Notes under the pieces: generated by a model
The model's database searches: none
Told to the model about the DNA's origin: nothing
What the model saw: only the letters and a program-made list of their open reading frames with translations
Shown: positions 35,599 to 44,366 of the stretch, piece after piece
How positions within the stretch are numbered: the first letter of the stretch is position 1
How the letters are laid out: every line of letters begins with the position of its first letter
Assembly (NCBI GenBank): GCA_963773195.1
Contig: CAVZAE010000001.1
Location: 25,729 to 89,728 of the forward strand
Direction: 5' to 3'
Length of the DNA: 64,000 nucleotides
Origin: CAIWHR01 sp963773195
GTDB lineage: Bacteria; Pseudomonadota; Gammaproteobacteria; Burkholderiales; Casimicrobiaceae
Position numbers and translations under genes: made by a program

Positions 35599-36435
35599 TC
35601 AGTGCGTCGTTGAAAGCGCGCCGACGCGCGTTGAATCGAGCTTCAAGCGGGTTTCGAATGCGAGGTCCTGGTTATCGACGACCTTCGCATCGAGCTCCCC
35701 CGCACCTTCCGGAACGAAGTAGAAACGGAAGTTCGGGTTTTCGCTGATCGAGAAGTCCACGTCCGCGGTCATGACCGGCTTGCCGCCGTAGCGGACCTCG
35801 ACTTGGCGCACGAAGTGAGGTGTCGCGTAGCTGCGGGTCACCTGGTCCATCGCGAGTCCCGACTCATTGGGATGGCTGACCATCAGCTGGATGACCGTGG
35901 GTTTGCCGGCTTCGATCGGGTCATTGACGCGGAGGCGCATCTTGCCCAGATTGGCTCTGGCGGCGATCGCGTCCTTGCCCGCCGGCGCAGAGCAGCCTCC
36001 CGACGCTTTGATGTAGTTGGACGCCATGTACAGCTTGCCGTCGTTCGTCCGAGCGATGGCCCGGACGTGTGTGTACTCCTCGATCCGCACGCGCGTCTCG
36101 ATGTCGGCGCGCCCGCTTTCCAGCGTGAAGTGAAACACCGCGGCGACGGGCGAGGGATTGTTGTCGATGATGAGCCAGATCGTCTCGATCTGGCGTTCCT
36201 TCGTCTGGGGGAACTGGGCGCGGATCGCCAACGGGACGATGGATGCGTCCTCGGCCCGCTTGGGCGTATCCAGCGTGACTACGCCGTCGGCCGGCGCAAG
36301 CGGCGCGTTGCCGAACAGGCTTGCATGCACCTTGGCCCAGACCGGACTGTCCGCGGGACTCGCGTCTTGTCCTCGCGCAGCGCCGGGCATGGCAAGTCCC
36401 AACGCCAGGATCAGCCAGATAACGCGTTGAGTCAT
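35599..36435 (-). CDS. Quinoprotein-dehydrogenase-associated SoxYZ-like carrier
   Basis: 278 residues with a signal peptide (LILALGLAMPGAARG). The N-terminal SoxY-like half ends in a Gly-Gly-Cys arm (KASGGCSAPAG) of the kind that carries sulfur substrates in SoxY; the C-terminal half (residues 175-275) is SoxZ-like (GKPTVIQLMVSHPNESG). This fused form is known beside PQQ-dependent dehydrogenases. Its job there is unproven; a thiol carrier or relay in the periplasm is inferred. Follows the MBL-fold gene on the same strand. Confidence 0.88.
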   Translation of the reverse strand: MTQRVIWLILALGLAMPGAARGQDASPADSPVWAKVHASLFGNAPLAPADGVVTLDTPKRAEDASIVPLAIRAQFPQTKERQIETIWLIIDNNPSPVAAVFHFTLESGRADIETRVRIEEYTHVRAIARTNDGKLYMASNYIKASGGCSAPAGKDAIAARANLGKMRLRVNDPIEAGKPTVIQLMVSHPNESGLAMDQVTRSYATPHFVRQVEVRYGGKPVMTADVDFSISENPNFRFYFVPEGAGELDAKVVDNQDLAFETRLKLDSTRVGALSTTH

Positions 36436-36517
36436 CGTGATCTCCGTCCGCCGCGACCGGGCCTCCGCGGCCCGAGGACGGGCGGGCGGCGGGAATCGAC
36501 AATATACGCCTCGGCGC

Positions 36518-37495
36518 TCATTCGTCCCACTCGAGCTCGGCGTAGGCCGCGGTGATGTTTCGCCTGTGAAACTGGTCGAACAACAACCATTCGTCGGGCG
36601 TGCCTTCCACAGTCGCCAGGGTTTCGGCGAGCGTGCGCCCGGCCTTGATCGAGGCCCGGACGTCTGCGAGGAGGCGCTCGAGATAGCGTTCCTCGGGGAC
36701 AATGGCCTGCGGCCAGGCGAGGGCGCGGCCGTGCCCGGGAATGGCGTTGTCCGCGGGGATGCGCTTGACCTCCTCGATCACCCGCAGGAATCCGCGGAGG
36801 CTGCCGTCGACGACCGGGACGTGGCCGACGAACAGCAGGTCGCCGAGCCACAGGGTTCGGCTCGCCGCGTCGAAGACCGTGAGATCGTTGTCGGTGTGCG
36901 CCGTCGGCCAGGCCCGGAGCCTCAGGATGCGTCCGCCCAGATCGAGATCCTCGCTTCCGGCGACGGCCCGCGTCGGCGGCACGATCTCGCTGCCGCCCGC
37001 CGCCGCGCCGAGGTCGCGATGCAACGCATGGAGGTAGCTCGGGCCGCGCACTCGCATCGCTTCGGACAGGCGCGCATGGCCGATGAATTCGGGACGATCT
37101 TCGACGAACGCCGCGTTGCCGAAGACGTGGTCCGGATGGACATGCGTGTTGATCACATAGCAGACCGGCACCGCCGAAACTCGGCGAATCGCCTGCCGTA
37201 ACGCCCGTCCGACCGCGAACGTTCCGCCGGTGTCGATGACCGCTACGCATCGGGCGCCGACGACGAACCCGAAATTGGCGACGTCGCCCAGGTTGCCGGG
37301 CGTCATCTCGGCTTGCTGCCCATAGTGCACGTACACACCCGGAACCGGATTCTCGAGCGACAAGCCGGGCATTTCGGGCGGTGGCCCCGCAATGGCGGAC
37401 GACCAGGCGATGCCCGCGCCCGCCAGAAGAATTCCCCACCGGCGACAAAGCGGGACGCACCGATCCGTAGGCCTGCGATCGCCGTTGCCGCGCAT
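36518..37495 (-). CDS. Quinoprotein relay MBL-fold metallohydrolase (type 2)
   Basis: 325 residues with an N-terminal export signal (about 18-36). Metallo-beta-lactamase fold with a complete zinc motif THVHPDHVFG, a later His in AWPTAHTDNDL, Asp in WLGDLLFVGHVP and His in IPGHGRAL. Matches the hydrolases that accompany PQQ dehydrogenases and the SoxYZ-like carrier, next to which it lies. Substrate unknown. Three bases separate it from the small exported protein upstream. Confidence 0.86.
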   Translation of the reverse strand: MRGNGDRRPTDRCVPLCRRWGILLAGAGIAWSSAIAGPPPEMPGLSLENPVPGVYVHYGQQAEMTPGNLGDVANFGFVVGARCVAVIDTGGTFAVGRALRQAIRRVSAVPVCYVINTHVHPDHVFGNAAFVEDRPEFIGHARLSEAMRVRGPSYLHALHRDLGAAAGGSEIVPPTRAVAGSEDLDLGGRILRLRAWPTAHTDNDLTVFDAASRTLWLGDLLFVGHVPVVDGSLRGFLRVIEEVKRIPADNAIPGHGRALAWPQAIVPEERYLERLLADVRASIKAGRTLAETLATVEGTPDEWLLFDQFHRRNITAAYAELEWDE

Positions 37496-37498
37496 CGG

Positions 37499-37840
37499 TC
37501 AGTTCCCGAGGAAGCACGCCTTCTTCGCGCTGTCCTGCAGCTCGCGGTAGGACGCAATCTGCTGGCGCCCGTCCTTCAGGTCGCGCATGACACCCCCGCG
37601 CTCTCCCGCGATGGTGATGCCGTTGGCGACCGTCGAAAGGTCGACCCACGTGCTGTAGCTCACCTTGTCGGCGATCGCGTCGATCGCGCAGGAGCATTTG
37701 TACAGCGCCTCCTGCGGCGGCGCTTTGCTCTCCCTCATGCAGGACAGCACGTACTCGACCCGGGCGCGCGTCGGAAAATCGTTCGCGTATCCGAGCGACG
37801 GAATGCCGAACCCGAGCAACAGCGCGACGCACATTCGCAT
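37499..37840 (-). CDS. Small exported Cys-containing protein of the xox block
   Basis: 113 residues from the ATG at 37840, which has GGAGGGA upstream. Signal peptide to about residue 20 (GFGIPSLGYA). Mature part has four cysteines (VLSCMRESK, YKCSCAIDAIADKV and the C-terminal KKACFLGN), spaced like a small disulfide-stabilised helical protein. No family I can name. Coding spacing and signal peptide place it in the periplasm with XoxF. Confidence 0.66.
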   Translation of the reverse strand: MRMCVALLLGFGIPSLGYANDFPTRARVEYVLSCMRESKAPPQEALYKCSCAIDAIADKVSYSTWVDLSTVANGITIAGERGGVMRDLKDGRQQIASYRELQDSAKKACFLGN

Positions 37841-37872
37841 GGCAGTCCCTCCACGAGCGCTCACTGGCGCGA

Positions 37873-38562
37873 TCACCGTTTGCCGGTGAAGCGCAGAGTC
37901 TCGGCAATGACGATCTCGCCCGGCGCGCCCGACCCGGCGGGCGGGGCGAGCACTTCGCTGTGCACTTCGACGACCTTGCCGGGGATCTCTTCGGACAGCG
38001 TGAACACATAGATCTTGTCGGCAAATTTCTCGTAGCGCGAGCGGGCCGGGTCGTCACGATACGGCGCGATGCGAATCTGCGTAGTGGCGACGCGACGCGA
38101 TCCGACGTCGACCGCCGGCGTCGTCACCTGCCCGCCCTCGGCGAGAGCCATCCGGATCCGCTTGCGGAAATAGTAGGTCGAACCGCCCGTTAGGCGGTGC
38201 ATCTCCCGGATATCGTGCTCGAGGAAATACAGAATCACCGGATTCGCGTTGGCTCCATCGATATCTGCGAGCTCGAGCGCGAGCGCGAGGGTCTTGCTCA
38301 GGTACTGCACCTTGACCGAGCGGCCGCTTCCCTCCGCAGCAGACCCCACGATCACCCGCGCGGTATCGTCAACGGGGCTCTCGAGCGACCCTCGCTTGGT
38401 GTACGCATAGTCGAGCGTCGTCGACGCGGGAACACCTTGCAGGTGGTCGTCGATGAACAGTTTCGTCTCGGCAACCGAGAACTCGCTGGGATCGGCGGCG
38501 CGGACCGCTCCCGCGAGGGCCAGCGTTGCAACGGCGAAGGCGACGGCGGCGCGGAAGTCCAT
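37873..38562 (-). CDS. Exported protein of unknown function in the xox block
   Basis: 229 residues with a signal peptide to about residue 22 (LALAGAVRA). No cysteine-based motif and no membrane helix after the signal; alternating strand-like segments (TTLDYAYTKRGSLE, IYVFTLSEEIPGKVVEVHSE) suggest an all-beta periplasmic protein. Only 3 bases from the protease gene upstream, so co-translated. I do not recognise a named family. Confidence 0.66.
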   Translation of the reverse strand: MDFRAAVAFAVATLALAGAVRAADPSEFSVAETKLFIDDHLQGVPASTTLDYAYTKRGSLESPVDDTARVIVGSAAEGSGRSVKVQYLSKTLALALELADIDGANANPVILYFLEHDIREMHRLTGGSTYYFRKRIRMALAEGGQVTTPAVDVGSRRVATTQIRIAPYRDDPARSRYEKFADKIYVFTLSEEIPGKVVEVHSEVLAPPAGSGAPGEIVIAETLRFTGKR

Positions 38563-38565
38563 GGC

Positions 38566-39606
38566 TTAGGGAGAGCCCAGCCGCTCGACTGCTTCGTGAA
38601 GCTTCGCCGCGAGGCTCGGATCGAGGTCGGCCAACCTCGATTCGGCGCGCCCCGACCCGGCTGAATTTCCCAGGACCGCGTAGGCCAGCGCGAGGCCATA
38701 CCACGCGGAAGGAACGTCGGGCCCAAGCTCGACGGCTTCGGTGTAGGCGGCAACGGCTGCTTCTGGGCGACCGAGCTTCTGCATCGCGTCGCCGCGAACG
38801 CACAGCGGCTCGGCCTCGCGCGGCTCGGCCGCCGACCAGCGCTGGGTCAGCTCGACCAGCTCGCTCCACCGACCCTCGGAATAGAGCGGGGCCGCGCGCA
38901 TGAAGTACGGCAGCGTATCAAGGTCACGCTGCCAGAATGGAAGGGCGTCGGGCAGCGGCCCGACCTCTGTCCAGTCGCCATCGCCCGGCAAGCGGTCGCG
39001 GATCCAGGCCACCGGCAGAGAGTAGTAGCTGCCGCCCCGCGCCCTAAAGCGGAAGGTGAGCAGCCCGACCAGTGTGCCGGTCGCGTCGAAGAGCCCGCCG
39101 CCGCTCGCGCCTGACGTGAACGCGGTGTCGGATTCGATGACGCTGCCGCCTTCGAGCGAATGCAGCGCCTGCACGCGACCGAACCGCAACGTCCTGCCGG
39201 TTCCCCCCGTGAACCCGATGGCGGCAACCGGCTGGCCCAGTTGCAGCGAGCCGCGCTCGCCCAGTGCCGCCGTCCGGCCGCTCCATGCAGGCGCGTGCAG
39301 GAAGCAGACATCGTGGACCCCGTCGGCCCACTGTCCGGTGACTGCCCAGAGACTTCCGCCGCCCGATATTCGGATGGTCACGGCATCGCGGAGGACATGG
39401 CAACTCGTGACCACGATGGCAGGCGCGATCGTGACCCCACTGCCAATGGACAGTCCTCCCTGCTCCCGATCTGCCTCGACTCTCACGACACTGGCCGACG
39501 CCACGACGAACGAAGCCGGTTGCAATCCCTGTGGGGACGCAACAGGACTCTGGAGCAGGCACCCCGCGAGAACCGCGAACACGTGTTGCTGAGACGATCG
39601 GCGCAT
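38566..39606 (-). CDS. Secreted trypsin-like serine protease with TPR tail
   Basis: 346 residues. Signal peptide (about 1-24), then a trypsin-like domain: His in VVTSCHVL, Asp in VHDVCFLHAP, Ser in TSGASGGGLFD. A TPR-like region follows (about 240-340: EPLCVRGDAMQKLGRPEAAV, AYTEAVELGPDVPSAWYGLA). There is no PDZ domain, unlike DegP. In a cluster that makes a periplasmic PQQ enzyme, it may process or check the enzyme or its partners (inference). Directly downstream of xoxJ. Confidence 0.82.
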   Translation of the reverse strand: MRRSSQQHVFAVLAGCLLQSPVASPQGLQPASFVVASASVVRVEADREQGGLSIGSGVTIAPAIVVTSCHVLRDAVTIRISGGGSLWAVTGQWADGVHDVCFLHAPAWSGRTAALGERGSLQLGQPVAAIGFTGGTGRTLRFGRVQALHSLEGGSVIESDTAFTSGASGGGLFDATGTLVGLLTFRFRARGGSYYSLPVAWIRDRLPGDGDWTEVGPLPDALPFWQRDLDTLPYFMRAAPLYSEGRWSELVELTQRWSAAEPREAEPLCVRGDAMQKLGRPEAAVAAYTEAVELGPDVPSAWYGLALAYAVLGNSAGSGRAESRLADLDPSLAAKLHEAVERLGSP

Positions 39607-39635
39607 GCAGCCGGGCTGTCGGTTCGGGGTCCGGT

Positions 39636-40526
39636 CTATCGTCCCTGGTCAACGGGTTCGCCGCGCTCGTCGATCAGCGGAACGTTGTACTCGCGGAGGA
39701 TCGCCGTGATCGCCCCCTGGTTCTCGCCGATCAGTTTCTGCACGCTGGCCTTCCATTCAGGCTCCCCGTAGCGAACGCCCATGGCGATTTCGTAGTCGAA
39801 CTTGACGCCGGGCTCCGACTTGAGCGGAATGACTGCGAGGTCCACGTTGCGCACCCGCTTGGCGTAGTAGCCCGCAATGGGACCCCAGACGACCGCGGCG
39901 TCGATCTTTCCCTGCGCCAGGTCCTTCTCGATGATTTCTCCTGGATACTGCTCAGGATTCGGGGACAGGATTGGGTAGAGTTTCACCTGAGCCTCCAGCC
40001 CGTGCTTGACCAGCCATGCGGAGGCGGGCGACTTGTCGTAGATCCCGATTCTCAGCTTGTTACGAACCTCCGGCGGCAGCCCTTCCAGATCGGCGCCCGT
40101 GCGCACCTGGTCGAGGCCCTTCCCCTTCGGATAGACCAAGGCGTAAGTCGAGCGGTAGTAGGGAGTCGTCGCCGACACCTGGTCGTAGCCGGCGGGCACG
40201 CTCATGACGATGTCGCAGCGGAAGTCTTCACCGGGCAACTTGTATCGCAACGTGTTTCTGATGAAGTTCATGCGCTGCGGAAACGCATAGCTCTTCACCG
40301 GTAACCCGAGCTTCTGGGCGAACAGGTCAGCGATTCGATTCTCGAAGCCCTCGCCTTTGACGTTCGCAAACGGCAGATTTTCAGGGTCGATACACGGGCG
40401 GAAAGCGCTCCGGGACTCCTCGGCGCCGACGCCGCTGCCCGCGAGCGCCGCAGCCAGCATCAGCGCGCAGCAGCCCACCCGGCGACGGCGGTCGAGTCGC
40501 GAGCGCGGCGCGGCGTTGTCAGTCAT
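39636..40526 (-). CDS. xoxJ: XoxJ/MoxJ-type periplasmic binding protein
   Basis: 296 residues with a signal peptide to about residue 35. Periplasmic binding protein type 2 fold: FRPCIDPENLPFAN, then MNFIRNTLRYKLPGEDFRCD and AAVVWGPIAGYYAKR. This is the quinoprotein-dehydrogenase-associated binding protein, thought to help activate or mature the methanol dehydrogenase. The ATG overlaps the xoxG stop (ATGA), so the two are translationally coupled. Confidence 0.9.
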   Translation of the reverse strand: MTDNAAPRSRLDRRRRVGCCALMLAAALAGSGVGAEESRSAFRPCIDPENLPFANVKGEGFENRIADLFAQKLGLPVKSYAFPQRMNFIRNTLRYKLPGEDFRCDIVMSVPAGYDQVSATTPYYRSTYALVYPKGKGLDQVRTGADLEGLPPEVRNKLRIGIYDKSPASAWLVKHGLEAQVKLYPILSPNPEQYPGEIIEKDLAQGKIDAAVVWGPIAGYYAKRVRNVDLAVIPLKSEPGVKFDYEIAMGVRYGEPEWKASVQKLIGENQGAITAILREYNVPLIDERGEPVDQGR

Positions 40527-40951
40527 GGCTTCAGCTCTTCGACCTTCGCGCGCGTGATGTTGCCGTCGGAGCGGCCTTTGAGGTACGCGTAGAGATTGTC
40601 GATGTTGTCCATGACGATCTTGCTGCTCGAGAAGCTGACCATGCCTTTGTCCAGCCTGCCGTCGCGCACGGTCTTGATAAAGTCTTCCTTGCTCAAGGTT
40701 TTGAGGCTTTCGATCAGCGATGGGCCGACCATACCCTCCTGGTTGGCGCCGTGACACCGGTCGCAGGCGCCCGCGCGCCAGGCTCGAAAGCCGTTCATCG
40801 TATTGGGATCGACCTTGTAGCCGTCGACGACGGTGTACAGCTTGGAATCCGCCGCGGCTGGCGGCTTGTCCTGCGCAGTCGAATCGACTGCCGCAATCAA
40901 GGAAGCCCCGAGCATCAGGGCGACGATCTGGCGTGTCACGAGGGTTCGCAT
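40523..40951 (-). CDS. xoxG: Cytochrome c partner of the lanthanide methanol dehydrogenase
   Basis: 142 residues with a signal peptide (about 1-26). Single haem site ACDRCHG (CDRCH) and a likely Met ligand in LDKGMVSFSSS. Position directly after xoxF and before xoxJ identifies it as XoxG, the electron acceptor of XoxF. A terminator lies between xoxF and this gene, so it may be expressed below xoxF. Confidence 0.9.
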   Translation of the reverse strand: MRTLVTRQIVALMLGASLIAAVDSTAQDKPPAAADSKLYTVVDGYKVDPNTMNGFRAWRAGACDRCHGANQEGMVGPSLIESLKTLSKEDFIKTVRDGRLDKGMVSFSSSKIVMDNIDNLYAYLKGRSDGNITRAKVEELKP

Positions 40952-41041
40952 TGTCCGTTGCCAAGGGTCGGCGCGGCGCGCGAACCTCGACTGGTCATAA
41001 GATTGTCTTCGCGCCGCAAGGTTCGACGGCGTGCCACAGAC

Positions 41042-41076
41042 AAAAAACCGCCGGCGTGGCGCCCGCCACGCCGGCG
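41042..41076 (-). terminator. Strong terminator between xoxF and xoxG
   Basis: Minus strand: CGCCGGCGTGGCG and CGCCACGCCGGCG, a perfect 13-pair stem with a tiny loop, followed directly by GTTTTTT. It lies 25 bases after the xoxF stop. Confidence 0.82.
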
Positions 41077-41100
41077 ATTCCGTAGTTCCCTTCTTTCGGG

Positions 41101-42910
41101 CTATTGCGGCAGCGCGAAGACCGTCAGCGAACCGCCCAGCTCCGTATAGTCCTTGAGTTCCTTGTAGCCGCCCACGGCGCCCAGCCCATCCTGGTCCTTC
41201 TCGAGGCCGGCGGCCATGCCGATGCCGGCCCATCCACCGATGCCCGAGAAGACGCCGATGTACTGTTTACCCTTGTACATGTAGGTAAACACATTGCCGA
41301 TGATGCCTGACGGCGTCTTGAATTTGAACAGCTCCTTGTTGACATCGTTGGCGTCGACGCACTTGAGGTAGCCCTCGAGCGTTCCGAAGCACGCGATTCC
41401 GCCGCAGTCAAGAGCGCGCCGCTCCAGACCGAGAACTTCTCATCCTTGGACTGGACGATCTTGCCGTTTCCAGCGTCCCAGACGATGAAGTTGCCCATGT
41501 TGGTACCGCCTGGTGCCGGAAACATCGACAGGGTCGCCCCGACGTACGGCTGCCCGGCGACGTAGTCGACCTTGAACGGTTCGTAATTCATGCAGACATG
41601 ATTGGTCGGGACGTAGAACATTCCGTTCTTGGGATTGAATGCGGCTGGTTGCTGATCCTTGGAGCCGAGCGCAGCGGGACAGACGCCCTTGGTGTCGACG
41701 TCCGCGCCGTTCCTGGCCGTTGAATACTTCGCCACCGTGATCGGACGGCCTGTCTTCATGTCTACGCCCGTCGCCCAGTTGACGGCCGGGTCGAACTTTT
41801 CCGCCACCAGCAGCGCACCGCTCGTGCGATCGAGCGTATAGCCGAAGCCATTGCGGTCGAAATGCACCAGCGCTTTGGTCGGCTTACCCTTGACATTGAT
41901 GTCGGCCAGGATCATCTCGTTGATGCCGTCGTAATCCCACTCATCGTGCGGCGTCATCTGATACGCCCATGGCCGCGACTCCGGTGTCGGGATTGCGCGC
42001 GAGTAAAGTCGTCGACCACCGGTTGTCGCCTGCCGTTGCGAGGGATTCCAGGTCCCGGGGTTGCCGCTTCCGTAGTAAGACCAAGTTGAGCTCCGGGTCG
42101 TAGCTATACCAGCCCCAGGTGGTGCCGCCGCCGAGCTTCCACTGTTGCCTCGTTCCACGTCTTGAGCTGCGAGTCCTTGCCGACCGGCTTCAGTGCGCCA
42201 TCCGTCCACGTCACCGTCTTGTCGGGATCGATCAGCATCTCTGCGTCCGGCCCGGTGCTGAACGCTTTCCACACCTGCTTGCCCGTGTTGATGTCGTACG
42301 CCGCGAGGAAGCCGCGGACGCCCCACTCGCCGCCCGAAATGCCCGTGATCACCTTGTCCTTGAAGACATGCGGTGCATTGGTATTGACCGCTCCGACCTT
42401 CGGGTCACCGTTTTTCACGGACCAAATGACTTTCCCCGTCTTGGCGTCCAGCGCGACCAGCGTGCTGTCGGCCTGCTGCAGGAAGATCTTGTTCTCGGCG
42501 TAGGCGAGGCCCCGATACACGGTGTCGCAGCACATTTGCGGAATGACGGCGACGTCCTGTTTCGGCTCGTAGCGCCACTTGATCTTCTGCGTCTCAAGAT
42601 CGACGGCGAATACCTTGTTCGGAAACGGCGTATGAATGTACATCGTGTCGCCAACGACGAGAGGCGATCCCTCATGGCCGCGCAGCACGCCGGTCGAGAA
42701 CATCCACGCGACCTGCATCTTGCCCACGTTTTGCGTGTTGATCTGCGATAGCTTGCTGTAGCGCTGGTTGTACATGTCACCGGCTTGCATCGCCCAATTG
42801 TTCGGGTCGGCAATGAGCTTCTCGAGATCGGCGTTCGCCGCCGCGATCCCCGGAAGCATCAGCGCGCAACCTGCAAACGCCATCGCCAACCGCTTCGTAG
42901 TCCTGGTCAT
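41101..42910 (-). CDS. xoxF: Lanthanide-dependent PQQ methanol dehydrogenase XoxF, frame interrupted
   Basis: About 602 residues if read through the frame changes, normal for XoxF. Signal peptide, then the PQQ propeller: Cys pair in PQMCCDTVYRG, the GGEWGVRGFLAA loop, and TPHDEWDYDGINEM. The DYD (second Asp) marks the lanthanide-binding XoxF type; calcium MxaF has Ala there. It oxidises methanol, maybe other primary alcohols, in the periplasm, passing electrons to XoxG. As written the frame breaks five times: extra bases near 42133, 42078 and 41970, missing bases near 42029 and 41403. All pieces are conserved and the net length is +1, so I suspect sequence errors. Start at 42910 after GGAGAGAGGA. 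Confidence 0.9.
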
Positions 42911-43426
42911 TCCTCTCTCCAGTCTTCGTTGGAAACGACACTCGATTTCGTGGCCGCGGACCCGCTCCACGCGATCGGGCTCACTTGGCGGAAAGTGTCG
43001 GCCTACGATCAACCAAAGTCAATTTGCTCACTACAAAACTTTGCACCGTACGCGCGTTCTCCTACGGCCGCACGCCCGTGCTTGCGGGGACCCATGAGTC
43101 GCGGCGCGGACGCGCCATATGCGCGCATTGCACTGCAGCAAACGTGCGCCGCGTTCAGGACCCTGTATGCCTCGTCGGGGCCGCGTGATCGCCGCTGGGC
43201 GATCCGAGCGATTTGTTGCAGCGCGCAATGACATGTCGTTCCTGCAGCCCGAACGTCGGGTCGGACTACAATTCGGGGACCGTTTGCCAGCCGCGCGCTC
43301 CCGAATCCCCACGATCGATTTGTCGCGTTCCGGGCCCGTCGCGCACCTCCTCGGTGGGGTGCTCGTCGGCATTTGCACGTGGTCGTGCGCCGTCCGCGGG
43401 GCTCCCCCGCGCCGCCGCCCGCCGCG
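42911..43426. promoter_or_regulatory. Divergent control region between xoxF and an MBL-fold gene
   Basis: About 500 bases without a supported gene. An imperfect inverted repeat, CATTGCACTGCAGCAAA (43126-43142) against TTTGTTGCAGCGCGCAATG (43212-43230), sits in the middle. A weak minus-strand TTGACT (near 43016) could be the -35 for xoxF. The likely place for the nearby two-component regulator to bind (inference). Confidence 0.33.
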
Positions 43427-44290
43427 ATGATCGACGCTGGCGTGTACGTACTGCTGGGAGCCGGCGGCGAGATCACGCCGGAGAACGGCGGCCGTGTCGC
43501 GAACGTCGCCTTCATCGTGGGGCCTGACGGCGTCATCGTCGTTGACACCGGGATCTCGTACCGCCAAGGCGAGGCGATCATCGCCGCGGTCGAAAGCGTC
43601 ACCCGCCGGCCGGTCCGCCTTGCCATCCTCACGCACGCGGGTCAGGAGGCCATCTTCGGCGCCGCCGCGTTCCAGGCGCGCGGCATTCCGGTGCTGGCGC
43701 ACCGCCGTGCTGCGGAGCTGATCGCGGCTCGCTGCGAGACCTGCCTCCGTAACCTGCGGTCGGCACTCGGCGATGCGACGATGGAAGCGACCCGCGTCGT
43801 GACACCGGATCGACTGATCGACGGTGACGAGGTGCTCGAGCTGATCGGCCGTCCGGTCCGGGTCATCGCGCCACCCTGGTCCAGCACACCGGGCTCGCTC
43901 GCGGTCTTCGATGAATCGACATCGACCTTGATCGCTGGCGACCTCGTTTCGATCCACCGGATTCCCAACATGCGGGATGCGAATCCGCAAGCCTGGGGCC
44001 GCACCCTCGACGACCTCGCGGCGCTGCGCTGCCGGCATCTTGTTCCAGGCTACGGTCCGGTCGCGACATGCGCCGACATCGCGGCGCTGGCTCGCTACTT
44101 CGGCGCGCTCGAGGTCCGTGTCGAGGTGTTGGTGAAGGCCGGGGTCGGCCTGTCCGAATTGCGCGCCCAGAGCGCCCTGCCGGAGTTTGCGGCGTGGGAT
44201 CAGTACGAGGCGCAACACCCGCAGAACGCGAGCTACGTGTACCTGCGCCTCGAGCGCAAGCAGTTCGAGCAGGGGAACGACCGGCCCTAG
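43427..44290 (+). CDS. MBL-fold hydrolase homologue with altered zinc motif
   Basis: 287 residues from the ATG at 43427. MBL-fold outline: VANVAFIVGPDGVIVVDTG, ILTHAGQEAIFGAAAFQ, LIAGDLVSIHRIP, LVPGYGPVATC. The usual HxHxDH reads THAGQE, so most zinc ligands of the first site are gone, although the later Asp remains. Such variants accompany PQQ dehydrogenases. No signal peptide in this frame; one frame over, a hydrophobic stretch (VAHLLGGVLVGICTW, near 43333-43380) lies just upstream, so the true start may be hidden by an indel near the GC hairpin at 43395-43411. Confidence 0.74.
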   Translation: MIDAGVYVLLGAGGEITPENGGRVANVAFIVGPDGVIVVDTGISYRQGEAIIAAVESVTRRPVRLAILTHAGQEAIFGAAAFQARGIPVLAHRRAAELIAARCETCLRNLRSALGDATMEATRVVTPDRLIDGDEVLELIGRPVRVIAPPWSSTPGSLAVFDESTSTLIAGDLVSIHRIPNMRDANPQAWGRTLDDLAALRCRHLVPGYGPVATCADIAALARYFGALEVRVEVLVKAGVGLSELRAQSALPEFAAWDQYEAQHPQNASYVYLRLERKQFEQGNDRP

Positions 44291-44320
44291 TCGGGCAGCC
44301 GGCGGACCGAGCGCCGCGCT

Positions 44321-44366
44321 GCGGAACACCAACGGCCGTGCCGGAGCCGCCGGCGCCGATTGCGCG
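44321..44366. repeat. Direct repeat copy 1 (copy of the pqqE 3' end)
   Basis: 46 bases, from GCGGAACACCAACGG to GATTGCGCG, repeated at 45761-45806 with one mismatch. It lies just after the MBL-fold gene and outside any gene. Together with copy 2 it flanks the SGNH-hydrolase gene. Confidence 0.8.

Noticed and set aside
238..43113. 21-base near-repeat at 238-258 and 43093-43113 (CATGAGYCGCGGCGCGGACGC)
   Set aside because: Only one extra copy, no shared flanks, and a very GC-rich composition; too weak to call an element.
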